From Streptomyces sp. NBC_01214 (GTDB lineage Bacteria > Actinomycetota > Actinomycetes > Streptomycetales > Streptomycetaceae), in NCBI RefSeq assembly GCF_026340975.1, contig NZ_JAPEOS010000003.1:1426001-1490000 (forward strand): a stretch of 64,000 nucleotides of DNA, written 5' to 3'. Numbering within the stretch: position 1 is the first letter of the stretch; every line of letters begins with the position of its first letter. The notes under the pieces were generated by a model. That model saw only the letters and a list, made by a program, of their open reading frames with translations, searched no databases and was not told where the DNA came from. Of the stretch, positions 43,522-54,824 are shown piece after piece. A program made the translations under genes and the position numbers.

Positions 43522-43552
43522 AGAGCCTCCGCCCGATCGGGCCGGAGGCTCT
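43522..43552 (+). terminator. Intrinsic terminator-like hairpin
   Basis: agagcctccg...cggaggctct stem with a GC-rich loop followed by ttt. Distal to the rodlin terminator and before the 43686 gene; it may be a second rodlin terminator. Confidence 0.7.
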
Positions 43553-43685
43553 TTGCGCGTCCCCGCCGCCCTTGTCAAGACACGAATGCTCGCGACGTGA
43601 CGGGCAGTGTTCCGATCATGCCCACTTGAATCTTCCGCTTCACCCGGATGGGGTGGGGCCCGGCAGGTCCAGGAGGCGAGTCGAG

Positions 43686-44978
43686 ATGAACCCGGAACGC
43701 GCAGAGGCGGACCGTTGGGCGGCCATCGGACGCCTGGACGGGGACGGCGGAGAACCGGACGGAATCCACCTGGCGCGCACCGTCACGCAAGAGGTGCGCC
43801 GGACCGGGAAGCACTTCCTGCCGCAGCCCCTGCTGCTTCGGCTCAGCGAGATCCGGGGCCACCGCGCGGCGGACCGCACGCCCCATCTCCAGGCGTTCCT
43901 CGACTGCATGCTCGACAAGCACGAGGGGCGCTACTGGAACCGGACCTACCTTTCCCTGCCGCTGCTGGAGCTCCTCCTGGGCGAAACGGGGGAAGCGCCG
44001 GACCCGAACCGCATGGCCACGCTGCTCATATCCGACGTCATACGCTTCGAGACCCAGACGGAGACTCCGGCGCGGGAACCGCGGGAACCGCGGGAACCGC
44101 AGGAAGCGCGGGAAGCGCGGGAATCCGTGGATCGGGACCCGCCGGATCCGGTGACCCTGCGCAAGCGGCTGCACCACGCGCTGCGCTTCGTGGCGCACGA
44201 CCTCGACGGTCCGGACGCCGATGCCCTGGTCTCAGCGGGGGCCCACGCCCCGTGGTCCCGCTGGGCGGACATCGCCGAGCTCCTGCCCCGGCCTACGGCC
44301 ACCGAGGCCGGCCACTGGTTCGACCTGACGGTTCAGCCCGTGTACGTGCTGCACGACGAGTACTTCTTCATCCGGGCGCTCCAGGCCCATGAAATGATCT
44401 TCACGGCGATCGCGGCGGACGTGCGGGCGGCGATCGAGGCGCTGCGCGCGGGCCGGCTGGACGCGGCGGCGGACCACGTGGACCGTGCGGCCGGTCTCTT
44501 CGACCGGGCCTCGGCGCTGTTCCGGATGGTCGCCACCATGCGCCCCGGGCACTTCTCCGCGTTCCGGCAGTTCACCCAGGGCGCCAGCGCCATCCAGTCC
44601 GAACAGTACAAGCGCTTCGAGATCCTGTGCGGCCTGCCGACCGCCGCTCGGATGCGGTCGGCAGCCTTCACCAGCGTCCCTTCCGTACGGGGCGAGGCCG
44701 AGGGCGAGGCCCACGACACGGTCGTCCGGGCCTACCTCGACCTGCGCCGCTCGGCCCGTTTCGACGAAGCCGAGTGGAACCGCTTCCGCAACGCGCTCGG
44801 CGGGCTGGAGGAGCGGCACCAGCGCTGGAAGTCCACCCACCGGAGCCTCGCCGCTCGCATGCTCGGCGGGGCGCACGGATCGGGCTACACGGCGGGCGTC
44901 CCGTACCTGGCCGAGTGCCTGGACAACCGGCTCTTCTGGCAACGCGGTGACCAGCGCGGCGCGGGCCACCCGTCCTGA
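43686..44978 (+). CDS. Tryptophan 2,3-dioxygenase-family protein
   Basis: ATG 43686 with AGGAGG 10 bases upstream. About 430 residues. The C-terminal two thirds resemble the TDO fold: VLHDEYFFIRALQAHEMIFT, LFRMVATMRPGHFSAFRQFT, GASAIQSEQYKRFEILCG, which correspond to the helical haem pocket and the FR and SxxQS-like segments of TDO. The N-terminal ~190 residues are unlike canonical TDO and include a Pro/Arg/Glu repeat (EPREPREPQEAREARE) from 9-bp DNA repeats. No kynurenine-pathway genes are adjacent, so the substrate is uncertain. Confidence 0.72.
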   Translation: MNPERAEADRWAAIGRLDGDGGEPDGIHLARTVTQEVRRTGKHFLPQPLLLRLSEIRGHRAADRTPHLQAFLDCMLDKHEGRYWNRTYLSLPLLELLLGETGEAPDPNRMATLLISDVIRFETQTETPAREPREPREPQEAREARESVDRDPPDPVTLRKRLHHALRFVAHDLDGPDADALVSAGAHAPWSRWADIAELLPRPTATEAGHWFDLTVQPVYVLHDEYFFIRALQAHEMIFTAIAADVRAAIEALRAGRLDAAADHVDRAAGLFDRASALFRMVATMRPGHFSAFRQFTQGASAIQSEQYKRFEILCGLPTAARMRSAAFTSVPSVRGEAEGEAHDTVVRAYLDLRRSARFDEAEWNRFRNALGGLEERHQRWKSTHRSLAARMLGGAHGSGYTAGVPYLAECLDNRLFWQRGDQRGAGHPS

Positions 44979-44985
44979 GGCACGG

Positions 44986-45195
44986 TCAGAAGGAGTGCAC
45001 CGGAAGGTACTTGCTGTCGCAGGTGAGGACGGCGCGCTCGCTCCCTTCGGGGCTGGTCGTGAGCGTCGCTGGGGCCGCGCGGCACACGTGGCAGATCGCC
45101 GCGGCCGGCTCGCCCGTGTCGAAGAAGCTCCGAAAGAACCCGACGGCCCGTTGTCGACGGATAGGTGCCCGGTCGAGGTGGTTGAGGGCTTGCAC
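44986..45195 (-). CDS. Small Cys-containing hypothetical protein (uncertain)
   Basis: A 69-residue frame with CHVC and a later Cys (TCDSKYLPVHSF). It is plausible as a small zinc-binding protein ending just after the convergent TDO-family gene. Start and reality are uncertain, as no ribosome-binding site is clear. Nearby G/C-rich shadows make this a low-confidence call. Confidence 0.35.
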   Translation of the reverse strand: MQALNHLDRAPIRRQRAVGFFRSFFDTGEPAAAICHVCRAAPATLTTSPEGSERAVLTCDSKYLPVHSF

Positions 45196-45761
45196 CCGTC
45201 CGGGCTCCGTCGGTACGAGCTGGGGGATCCGACCGGCCGTCTCGACCGCCTTCCAGGGCGCGGTGAGCTCGACCGGAGCGCCGTCACGGGTTCGGCCCCG
45301 CGGCCCCGGTCACCCGTTGACCCGAAACGGGCGCCGGGTGGCAGCACGGACACCCGGTGGCCGGTCCCGTTCGAACCGTCGGTCGAGCGGAGCCGTCATC
45401 GGCACCCGGCTGGAATCCGCCGTGCCCGGCGGCGCCCTCTCCGTAGGTGCTCCGGGCCGCCTCGCATCCGGGTCTGGACGGGCGGCCGCGAGGAGTGAAC
45501 CGCCGGGTGGCGGGTAGGCGCCGGATAGTCCCGGCCGAGCTGCTGGAAGGGCGGGCCCGGCCTGCGCGGCGAGGAGGCAGACATGTCCGCACGTGCTCCG
45601 GACCCGGGACCACGCCACACGCCTCGACCGACCGTACGGGGCGGCGGCGTACCCCCGGGCGAGACTCCGCCGGGCGAGTCGAGCAGCGGCTCCGGACCCA
45701 CGCGGGCGCACGAGGGCAGGCACCTGGTCGCGCACCCCGTCCCGTGGTGGAGGTGAGCACC
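45196..45761. other. Intergenic, no supported gene
   Basis: About 565 bp with long GC-rich open frames on both strands, none with a recognisable product or ribosome-binding site. Probably contains the promoter of the SixA gene. Confidence 0.4.
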
Positions 45762-46355
45762 ATGTCCTCCGCTGCCGCGCCACACGCGACCTCCTCCTCC
45801 TCCTCCTCGTCCGACTCAGCGGCCCCCTGCCGATTGCTGCTGGTCCGCCACGCGAAGGCCGTGCCCAAACACGTGGCCGAGGACTTCGAACGCTCCCTGA
45901 GCGACCGCGGACGAGCTGAAGCGGCGGAGACGGGCCGTTGGCTCGCTGCATCGGGCTTCGAGTTCCATCTGGTGCTGTGTTCCCCGGCCCGCAGGACGCG
46001 GGAGACGTGGGAGCTGATCGCCCCGGCCCTGCCGGACGTGCCACCCGCCGTCTACGACGACACGGTCTACGATGCGGCCCCGGAAGCCCTGGCCACCGTA
46101 CTGGCGGAGCGGGGAGCGGGGCTGAGCCACGTGATGCTGGTCGGCCACAACACGGGCATCCACGAGCTGGCCACGTCGCTGTGCGGGACCGGCCCGCCCG
46201 AACTGCTGGAACGGCTGAGGGAGGAGCTCCCGACGTCGGGTGTCGTGGTGGTGGACCTTCCGGGCGGGTGGGAGGACCTGACCCCGGGCGACGGCCACGG
46301 TGGTCACTTGACTGCGTTCTGGGCACCTGCCCACCAGGATCCGCCGGAGCACTGA
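45762..46355 (+). CDS. SixA-type histidine phosphatase
   Basis: ATG 45762 follows GGAGG. The ~197-residue protein begins with a poly-Ser stretch, then RLLLVRHAKAVP (the RHG-type catalytic motif of the histidine phosphatase superfamily, here RHA). ERSLSDRGRAEAAETGRWL and VMLVGHNTGIHELAT with the second catalytic His follow. Length and motifs suit the SixA subgroup, which dephosphorylates phosphohistidine in signalling proteins. Substrate not known. Confidence 0.85.
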   Translation: MSSAAAPHATSSSSSSSDSAAPCRLLLVRHAKAVPKHVAEDFERSLSDRGRAEAAETGRWLAASGFEFHLVLCSPARRTRETWELIAPALPDVPPAVYDDTVYDAAPEALATVLAERGAGLSHVMLVGHNTGIHELATSLCGTGPPELLERLREELPTSGVVVVDLPGGWEDLTPGDGHGGHLTAFWAPAHQDPPEH

Positions 46356-46583
46356 CCGCGTGCCGGGTTCGCCGGTGGCGCCGAGCGCTCCGACGACCGG
46401 CATGCCGGAGCGGTGGTGTGTGCCCGGGGCCTCGCGACGGTCGGCGTACCCGAGGTGCTCGTCCCGACGGAACTCGGGAGCGGACTCGATCTGAATTCGT
46501 ACGTGCACAACGGGGAAGGCGGGGCAGACGCCGTTCAAGAGGTTGGTTGATCCTTTCGTGCACACCGGAGGAGTTGGTTTCAC

Positions 46584-46952
46584 GTGACCGAGCACGTGTG
46601 GAGCTACAAGTCGACGTCGGGCCACCTGGCCGGTACCGATCTCACCGGCTACAAGGTCGAGGCGGTCGACGGAAGCATCGGCAAGGTCGACAAGCACTCC
46701 GACGAGGTCGGTGACGCCTACCTGGTCGTCGATACAGGGGTGTGGATCTTCGGAAAGGAAGTGCTCCTGCCGGCCGGCACCGTGATCGCCGTCGACCCGG
46801 AGGAGCGCACGATCCACGTGGAGCGCACCAAGGAACAGATCAAGGGCTCCCCGGAGTTCCACCGGGACGCGCACCTCGGCGACGCGGGCTACCGCGAGCA
46901 GCTGGCCCTCTACTACGGCCCCGCCGGCCCCTTCGGCGGCCCGTTCGTCTGA
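46584..46952 (+). CDS. PRC-barrel domain protein
   Basis: GTG with GGAGGAG upstream. The 122-residue protein has one PRC-barrel domain (residues ~15-85: DLTGYKVEAVDGSIGKVDKH, YLVVDTGVWIFGKEVLLPAG, IDVD-like VIAVDPEERTIHVERTKEQI). Such proteins bind small ligands or RNA and are common stress-associated proteins in Streptomyces. A C-terminal Gly/Pro tail follows. A hairpin terminator lies 15 bp after the stop. Confidence 0.83.
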   Translation: MTEHVWSYKSTSGHLAGTDLTGYKVEAVDGSIGKVDKHSDEVGDAYLVVDTGVWIFGKEVLLPAGTVIAVDPEERTIHVERTKEQIKGSPEFHRDAHLGDAGYREQLALYYGPAGPFGGPFV

Positions 46953-46966
46953 CCCGCCGTGCGGGA

Positions 46967-46995
46967 GGGGCCCGGACCCGACGGGGCCGGGCCCC
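46967..46995 (+). terminator. Hairpin between convergent genes
   Basis: ggggcccgg pairs with ccgggcccc around an 11-base loop, just after the PRC-barrel gene and just before the end of the convergent Sir2 gene. Likely bidirectional. Confidence 0.65.
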
Positions 46996-46998
46996 GGT

Positions 46999-47898
46999 TC
47001 AATCCGCCGTACGGCCGTCGACGGGGATGTCCAGCCCGTCGGCGAGGGCGGCGAGGGTCGTCCCCAGGGGGAGCGCGACGCGGGTGGCGGCGTGCCGGTC
47101 GCCTCGGGTCGGGTCCCTGTTGACGATCAGTACGGGTTTTCCCGCCTGGGCTGCCTGCCGGACGAACCGGAGGCCGGACATCACCGTCAGCGAGGACCCC
47201 AGGACCAGGAGTGAGGTCGCCGCATCGACCAGTGCGCGGCAGCGCTCGACCCGGCGCGGGGGAACGGTCTCGCCGAAGAACACCACGTCCGGTTTGAGGA
47301 TGCCGCCGCACTCCGAGCAGGGCATGACGGTGAAGTCTCCGACCTGTTCGTCGGTGAGGTCGGCGTCACCGTCCGGATTCAGTGGGGCGGCCACGGGCTC
47401 GAAGCCCGCATTGGCCCCTTCCAGCCGCCGGGCGAGTTCCCGGCGCGTGCTGGAGGCGCCGCAGGAAAGGCAGAGCACCCGGCCCAGACTTCCGTGGAGT
47501 TCCACCACGTCCTCGCTGCCGGCGGCCTGGTGCAGGCCGTCGACGTTCTGGGTGATCACCGCCGAGAGCAGGCCGTGCCGCCCGAACGCGGCCACGGCCC
47601 GGTGCCCCGCATTGGGCCGGGCGCGGCCGAAGGTGCGCCAGCCCAGGTGACTGCGTGCCCAGTAGCGGCGCCGGGCGAGGGCGCTCGTGGTGAATTCCTG
47701 GTAGGTCATCGGGGTGTGCCGGCGCAGGCTTCCGCCCTCGCCCCGGTAGTCGGGGATGCCCGACTCGGTGGAAAGGCCCGCCCCGCTGAGTACCAGCACG
47801 CCGCCGGTCCTCAGCGCGGCGGCGACCGGCTCCGGATCCGTGGTGCCCGGCCGCAGGTCCTCGGCGGGGGTCCAGCTCAGAGTGGGGCGCGTACGCAT
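46999..47898 (-). CDS. NAD-dependent protein deacetylase, Sir2 family
   Basis: A 299-residue sirtuin. Motifs: VLSGAGLSTESGIPDYRGEG (NAD binding), VITQNVDGLHQAAG, the catalytic His in VELHGSL, a four-Cys zinc site (CLSCG and CSECGG) and KPDVVFFGETVP. It would remove acyl groups from lysines using NAD. Starts at ATG 47898. No neighbouring acetyltransferase suggests a partner. Confidence 0.9.
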   Translation of the reverse strand: MRTRPTLSWTPAEDLRPGTTDPEPVAAALRTGGVLVLSGAGLSTESGIPDYRGEGGSLRRHTPMTYQEFTTSALARRRYWARSHLGWRTFGRARPNAGHRAVAAFGRHGLLSAVITQNVDGLHQAAGSEDVVELHGSLGRVLCLSCGASSTRRELARRLEGANAGFEPVAAPLNPDGDADLTDEQVGDFTVMPCSECGGILKPDVVFFGETVPPRRVERCRALVDAATSLLVLGSSLTVMSGLRFVRQAAQAGKPVLIVNRDPTRGDRHAATRVALPLGTTLAALADGLDIPVDGRTAD

Positions 47899-48078
47899 GT
47901 GGCCAGCGTACGGAACGGGCCCGACACCGGCACCGGACCGTGCCCCGTGCGGCCACCCGGCGGGTGCGGGATCCGGGCGGTCATCCCGCAGCCCGCCGAC
48001 CGGGCCGCAGACCGACGGCGGCCGGGCAGTCGTGGCGGCCGACCGTCGCCCTTCGACCGCGCGGCAGGAATCGACGCC

Positions 48079-50268
<2,190 letters not shown>

Positions 50269-50499
50269 GTCCGTCCTTCTTCCTGTGTCGATGTTTCCAT
50301 CTGCTGGCTGCTTGCGTCGGCGCGTCCGTATGTTCGCGCACCGAAGGGCCCGTCGCTACGAGAACACGCAGGGCGTGGGCGCGTAGAAAACACTCGGAAT
50401 TCGGATCGGTGTCACGGCCCGACGGTTCCGCTTCCTGCCGGGCCCTGATCTATGTCGCTAACGTTCTGCTGTCCCGCCGAGCCGAAAAGGTGAGCCGAT

Positions 50500-50925
50500 A
50501 TGAGTGACCTGCTGGAGCGACTTCGATGGCGTGGCTGGCGGATGACGTCCCAGCGGCGTGTCGTCGTGGAGGTCCTCGACGGAGATCACGTGCACCTCAC
50601 GGCGGACGAGGTGCACGCCCGCGCGGCGCAGCGGCTGCCCGAGATCGCCCGGGCGACCGTCTACAACACCCTGGGCGAGCTGGTCGCGATGGGGGAGGTG
50701 GTGGAGGTTTCCGTACAGGGTCGGGTCAAGCGCTTCGACCCCAACGCGCACCACGCGCACCAGCACTTGGTGTGCACGGGCTGCGGCACCATCCGCGACG
50801 TGCACGCGGCCGGCACGCCGGCCGATCTGCCGCCGCAGGAGCGGTTCGGCTTCACCGTGTCCGCGGTCGAGGTCACCTACCGCGGGTTGTGTCCTTCCTG
50901 TGCCTCCGGGACGGCTCGGGCGTGA
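50500..50925 (+). CDS. Fur-family peroxide regulator (FurA/CatR type)
   Basis: 141 residues, ATG with AAGGTGAG upstream. N-terminal winged helix (GWRMTSQRRVVVEVLDGDH, ARATVYNTLGELVAMGEV), dimerisation domain with metal ligands HAHQHLVCTGCGTIRDVH, and a second CPSC pair giving the structural zinc site. In streptomycetes Fur homologues of this type (FurA, CatR) repress catalase genes and are relieved by peroxide. The position next to katG supports that role. Confidence 0.88.
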   Translation: MSDLLERLRWRGWRMTSQRRVVVEVLDGDHVHLTADEVHARAAQRLPEIARATVYNTLGELVAMGEVVEVSVQGRVKRFDPNAHHAHQHLVCTGCGTIRDVHAAGTPADLPPQERFGFTVSAVEVTYRGLCPSCASGTARA

Positions 50926-51088
50926 CCGGGTGACCGGGTGACCGTGGCCGTGTTCGTGTTCGTGTTCGTGCGGAGCCCGCGCCCCGGGCCCGGTACGCGC
51001 CGGGGGTGGTGCCCGTCCGCCGGGGGAACGCACGGACCGGGGCCGTGGCCCCGCTCGGGCCGGCGCGGGGATCCGGTCGCCGGGGACC

Positions 51089-52054
51089 TCAGTACAGCGG
51101 GCCGGAAGGGAACCCGTGATCCGGCGGGAGGGGATCGGGCAGGACGGGAGCCGGCTGAGCGGCGGCTCCCTGCGCGCGCCGGACGGCCAGGCGCGCGGGC
51201 CACTCGATCGCCCACATGATCGCAGCGGCTCCCGCCAGCGCCCAGAAGCCGTCGGCGTGCAGACGGGGGTCCACGAACGCGGAGGCCGCACAGATCAGCC
51301 ACAGCACCAGGCAGTGGTAGGCGACGAGCACGATCGAGGCGGCTCCCGGTACGGGCAGGGACAGCGTGATGCGCGGCAGCAGGAAGAGGGACGCCACGGC
51401 ACACAGGGCGAGCGCTTGCCGCCACCCCGGCGCAGCGTCGAGCCGGACTCCGTCCAGCACGAGCGAGGCGAGCGCGAGTCCGGCGGCATTGAGCAGTACG
51501 GCGGCCAGCGAGCGCGCAGCCGCGCGGCTGGTACGGCGGCGGAACAGGGCGAAGCAGGTTCCGACCGTGGTGGCAACGGCCGCCACCAGCAGCCCCGAGA
51601 CGAAGACCGGCCACAGTCCGGCCAGGTGCGCGGACAGCCCTGCGGCGCCGCAGACCCGTACGCCGGCCCAGAGGGCCAGCGGGTACGCAGCGAGCAAGGC
51701 CAACGAGCGGACCAAGGCATGCAGCACGCCGAGGAACACCAGACGGCGCACCGGGGCGAAGAACTCCCGGTCCGAGCCCCAGACGTCGGGCTCCTCCGTG
51801 AGGAGCCCCCGGGCCCGTCGCAGGGACGGCCGCACCAGCAGGGCCGTCAGGCTCGACGCCGCCCACACGCCTGCGCTGACGAGGGCGGCCATCAGCGCCA
51901 CCGCCAGTACCTGCCGGCCTGTCGAACCGGTCAGCCGGAAGTCGACGACCAAGACGGCGGCCACCGCCACGCCGGCAGCCGCCGAAGCCAGTCGGAGGAT
52001 GACGCCGGCGCCCCTTTCCGTACGTCCCTGCCAGAGCCCGGTATCGGCCGTCAT
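51089..52054 (-). CDS. Polytopic membrane protein
   Basis: A 321-residue protein starting at ATG 52054 (MTADTGLWQGRTERGAGVIL). Roughly seven or eight hydrophobic segments (LASAAAGVAVAAVLVV, VLAVALMAALVSAGVWA, VLHALVRSLALLAAYPLALW, WPVFVSGLLVAAVATTVGT, LALCAVASLFLLPRITL, IVLVAYHCLVLWLICAA). No transport or enzyme motif. The frame continues upstream into the neighbouring IS by chance, which should not be annotated as one protein. Function unknown. Confidence 0.7.
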   Translation of the reverse strand: MTADTGLWQGRTERGAGVILRLASAAAGVAVAAVLVVDFRLTGSTGRQVLAVALMAALVSAGVWAASSLTALLVRPSLRRARGLLTEEPDVWGSDREFFAPVRRLVFLGVLHALVRSLALLAAYPLALWAGVRVCGAAGLSAHLAGLWPVFVSGLLVAAVATTVGTCFALFRRRTSRAAARSLAAVLLNAAGLALASLVLDGVRLDAAPGWRQALALCAVASLFLLPRITLSLPVPGAASIVLVAYHCLVLWLICAASAFVDPRLHADGFWALAGAAAIMWAIEWPARLAVRRAQGAAAQPAPVLPDPLPPDHGFPSGPLY

Positions 52055-52212
52055 CGGCCCGCCCCCTCGTCCGTCGCGACTCCCATGGAAGGCATGCCCT
52101 GCTCGAGCCCTCGCCAGCCATGTGCGGCCACGCCGGTACGGCGAAGCCGAACGGACCCCGGACCGGGAATTCTCCGGCGGCCCGTAGCCGCCCCGAGCGC
52201 CGACGGGCCGGC

Positions 52213-53196
52213 CTAGGTGTATTGACCCGCAGCGTTGTTGACTCGGCTGATGGGTGGGTGTCCGCCGAGTGCGGTGTGGCAGCGGTGGTGGTTGTAGGTG
52301 TGGAGGAAGTCTGCCAGGGCTGCTGTCCGCTCGGTGTTGCTGGTGTAGGGCCGGAGATAGGCCCACTCGTCCAGCAGGGTGCGGTTGAAGCGTTCGACCT
52401 TGCCGTTGGTCTGCGGCCGGTAGGGCCGGGTTCGTTTGTGGGTGATCCCGGCCTTGGTCAGGGTCTGGGTGAACAGCTTCGACTTGTAGCAGGAGCCGTT
52501 GTCGGTCAGGACGCGTTCGACGGTGATCGCGTGGTCGGCGAAGAATGCGTTCGCCCGCTCCCAGAAGCCGATGGCGGTCTCCTTGCGTTCGTCGGTCAGG
52601 ACCTCGCTGTAGGCCAGGCGGGAGTGGTCGTCGACCGCGGAATGGACGTAGGAGTAGCCGATCACCGGTGTGTTGCTCTTGCGCTGGCCGGTGGTGGCCT
52701 GGCGGTTGCGGTCGCCGGCTGACCGGCCCACGACGCGCCATCCGCCGCCGTCGGGGATGTTGCCGAGCTTCTTGATGTCCACGTGGACCAGTTCACCGGG
52801 CCGGGTCCGCTCGTAGCGGCGGACCGGCTCGCCGGTGGGCCGGTCGAGCCAGGCCAGGCGGTTCAGGCGGTGCCGGACGAGGATCCGGTGCACTGTGGAG
52901 GCGGGCAGGCCCAGGATCGGGCCGATGCGGGCCGGGCCGAGCTTGCGGTCGGTCCGCAGCCGGCACACATGGTCCTCGACCGTGGCCGGGGTGCGGTGCG
53001 GCGTCGTGCGGGGCCTGCTGGAGCGGTCCGCAAGGCCCGCTTCGCCCTCGGCACGCCAGCGGCGGACCCACTTGTGGGCCGTGGGACGCGATATCCCCAT
53101 CTCCGCGGCCACGTGCGCGACCGGACGCCCGGCCAGAACACGTTCGACCAGGATCCGCCTGCCGTGCACGGTCAGCCGGGCATTACGGTGGGACAC
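52213..53196 (-). CDS. IS481-family transposase
   Basis: GTG 53196 (MSHRNARLTVHGRRILVERV) follows GGAGG. The ~327-residue protein has an N-terminal helix-turn-helix (AAEMGISRPTAHKWVRRW) and an rve integrase core with all three acidic residues: LVHVDIKKLG, VLTDNGSCYKS, and the Glu in NGKVERFNRTLLDE. The stop codon TAG lies in the target duplication CCTAGG, not in the IS itself, so the C-terminus depends on the insertion site. Appears intact and active. Confidence 0.9.
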   Translation of the reverse strand: MSHRNARLTVHGRRILVERVLAGRPVAHVAAEMGISRPTAHKWVRRWRAEGEAGLADRSSRPRTTPHRTPATVEDHVCRLRTDRKLGPARIGPILGLPASTVHRILVRHRLNRLAWLDRPTGEPVRRYERTRPGELVHVDIKKLGNIPDGGGWRVVGRSAGDRNRQATTGQRKSNTPVIGYSYVHSAVDDHSRLAYSEVLTDERKETAIGFWERANAFFADHAITVERVLTDNGSCYKSKLFTQTLTKAGITHKRTRPYRPQTNGKVERFNRTLLDEWAYLRPYTSNTERTAALADFLHTYNHHRCHTALGGHPPISRVNNAAGQYT

Positions 53197-53299
53197 GAAG
53201 ACCTCCGTGTGTGGTGTGGAGCCTAGACACCTCCACCACACCGGAGGTCTTCGCCATGATCAAGACCCGACACCGTTAACAACGCTCGTGATCAATACA
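52218..53299 (-). mobile_element. IS481-family insertion sequence with 6-bp target duplication
   Basis: Ends tgtattga...gcgttgtt and their inverted match, flanked on both sides by CCTAGG (52212-52217 and 53300-53305). 1082 bp with one complete transposase gene. The exact flanking repeats suggest recent insertion. Confidence 0.9.
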
Positions 53300-53383
53300 C
53301 CTAGGCCGGCCGGTGCGCGCCCGCGGCTACCGCCCCCCGCCGCGCGCGCACGCGCAACGGGGGGCGGCCGGGAGCGGGGTGGA

Positions 53384-54034
53384 TCACTTGCCGGGGCACT
53401 CCTTCCAGGCCAGGTGGTAGATGGTGTTGATGCTGCCGTCGGTGGAGTCCATCGTCATGTAGCTGGTCGACGAGGGGGACGAGGTGCCTCTGGTCACGCG
53501 CAGTTCGGTGTTGATGTTGAAGTTCCGCTGCACCCCGCACGGCGCCCAGACCAGTTGGGCCCAGTCGGTCACGTCGGTGGCCTGCCAGTTGTCCTCCTGG
53601 GGGCCGCTGAAGTTGTGCGTGCGCGCGGCGGTGTCCGGCGAGCCCTGGAAGTAGTACGAGGCCTTCTCGGTGGCCTTGGCGCCCGGCGCGAGCGAGGCGT
53701 AGCCGCGGTAGTCGGCGCTGGCGACCGCGTAGGTGAATCCGTGGGGCACGTGCACGATCAGGCTGAGCTGGCAGTTCTTGCGCGCTGCCGTGGGCGGGGC
53801 GCCGCCGCCGATCTGGGCCAGGTACTGGCTGTACGTCACGGTGAAGGCGGTGTTGTCCTGGGACACGGCGACCTGAGCGGTGTCCTTGGGGCACCCGGAT
53901 CCGTTGACCGTGGCGACTTCGATCACGATGCGGTCGGGCGGCGGGTTCACGATCGTGGAGGGGGTGGCGTGCGTGGGCAGGGTGGCGGTGAGCAGGGCGC
54001 CGATCGCGCCGCTCACGAGGAATCCGCCGGACAT
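53384..54034 (-). CDS. Secreted DUF4360-family protein
   Basis: ATG 54034 with GGAGAACC close upstream. A signal peptide (MSGGFLVSGAIGALLTATLP, cleaved after THA) is followed by a ~190-residue DUF4360 domain: GSGCPKDTAQVAVSQDNTAF, ARKNCQLSLIVHVPHGFTYA, SADYRGYASL, WAPCGVQRNFNINTELRV and the C-terminal YHLAWKECP. Paired Cys are consistent with disulfides outside the cell. Exported beta-rich protein of unknown role. The nearby IS481 element lies about 85 bp downstream of its stop. Confidence 0.82.
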   Translation of the reverse strand: MSGGFLVSGAIGALLTATLPTHATPSTIVNPPPDRIVIEVATVNGSGCPKDTAQVAVSQDNTAFTVTYSQYLAQIGGGAPPTAARKNCQLSLIVHVPHGFTYAVASADYRGYASLAPGAKATEKASYYFQGSPDTAARTHNFSGPQEDNWQATDVTDWAQLVWAPCGVQRNFNINTELRVTRGTSSPSSTSYMTMDSTDGSINTIYHLAWKECPGK

Positions 54035-54338
54035 GGTTCTCCGATCCACTGCTTCGGTACCGGGCGGCGCGCAGGCGGGGGTGCCTGCGTGCCGGTGGGT
54101 GGGGGGTGCGGCCGGCCAGAGCGGGGCCGGGTCGTCACAGACCGGTGTGCAGGGTGGAACGGGGCAGGCCCAAGAAGGGGAATTTGGGCATGTCCCTGAC
54201 AATTCCCGATCGGTGAAGACCGGGTGCCCGAATCGTAGGAACCCCGGGCGGCCCCGACCAGGGCGATGTCCGGCCAATCGCGCGGCCCCGCCCGGACCGG
54301 CCGGATCCGGACGACCGGCCGGAGGCCGAAGAGCGGAA

Positions 54339-54728
54339 TCAGGCCGCGGTCGACCGGGCCAGCCGCTCGACGCGGGCCACGAACTCCGCGGGATGGAACG
54401 GCTTCGCGAGACAGTCGCTCACACCGGCCTCCAGCGCGCGCACCGTGCACTCCGGATCCGCCGGCGGCAGCGCGAGGATCGGCACCCGCCCGTGCTCGGG
54501 GTGCCGGCGGATCTCCTCGAACAGCGCCACCTCGTCCAGGCCCGGCCCGGTGCGCTCGCAGATCACCAGGGAGATCGGGCCGGCGCTGCCCAGCAGGGAG
54601 ACGGTGTCCGCCCCGGTCCCGCCGTCGACCACGGTGAACCCGCGGGCCACGAGGAGGCGCTCCAGCAGGCCCCGGAGGGTGGTCTCCTTCGCCACGAGGA
54701 GGATCCTGTCCGGGGTGTCGCCGCTCAT
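54339..54728 (-). CDS. Stand-alone receiver-domain protein, atypical active site
   Basis: A 129-residue CheY-fold protein. The usual acidic pair after the first strand is replaced (ILLVAKET). The phosphoacceptor position reads LVICERTGPGLD, with Glu or Arg where Asp is expected, and the Thr/Ser position is ILALPP. The Lys in CLAKPFHPAEF is conserved. It may be a phosphorylation-independent or Glu-mimic receiver. No kinase or output domain is adjacent. Start MSGDTPDRI has a weak ribosome-binding site. Confidence 0.72.
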   Translation of the reverse strand: MSGDTPDRILLVAKETTLRGLLERLLVARGFTVVDGGTGADTVSLLGSAGPISLVICERTGPGLDEVALFEEIRRHPEHGRVPILALPPADPECTVRALEAGVSDCLAKPFHPAEFVARVERLARSTAA

Positions 54729-54824
54729 GTCTGTCCTCTTCATCCGTGTGGGGGTCCCGCAGAGCCTACGAGGCGGCGCGTGTGCACGCCCGCTCCGGGG
54801 CACCCCATCCGGTAGCTTCGGTCC

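Noticed and set aside
45310..46563. 417-residue minus-strand frame
   Set aside because: Arg/Pro-rich shadow opposite the SixA gene and its leader.
50269..50499. Possible Fur/CatR operator between katG and the regulator
   Set aside because: The divergent arrangement makes an operator likely, but I could not point to a convincing palindrome by eye, so none is annotated.
51089..52741. 550-residue continuous frame joining the membrane protein to IS481 DNA
   Set aside because: The upstream part is antisense-like IS sequence in a different frame from the transposase; the membrane protein has its own ATG at 52054.
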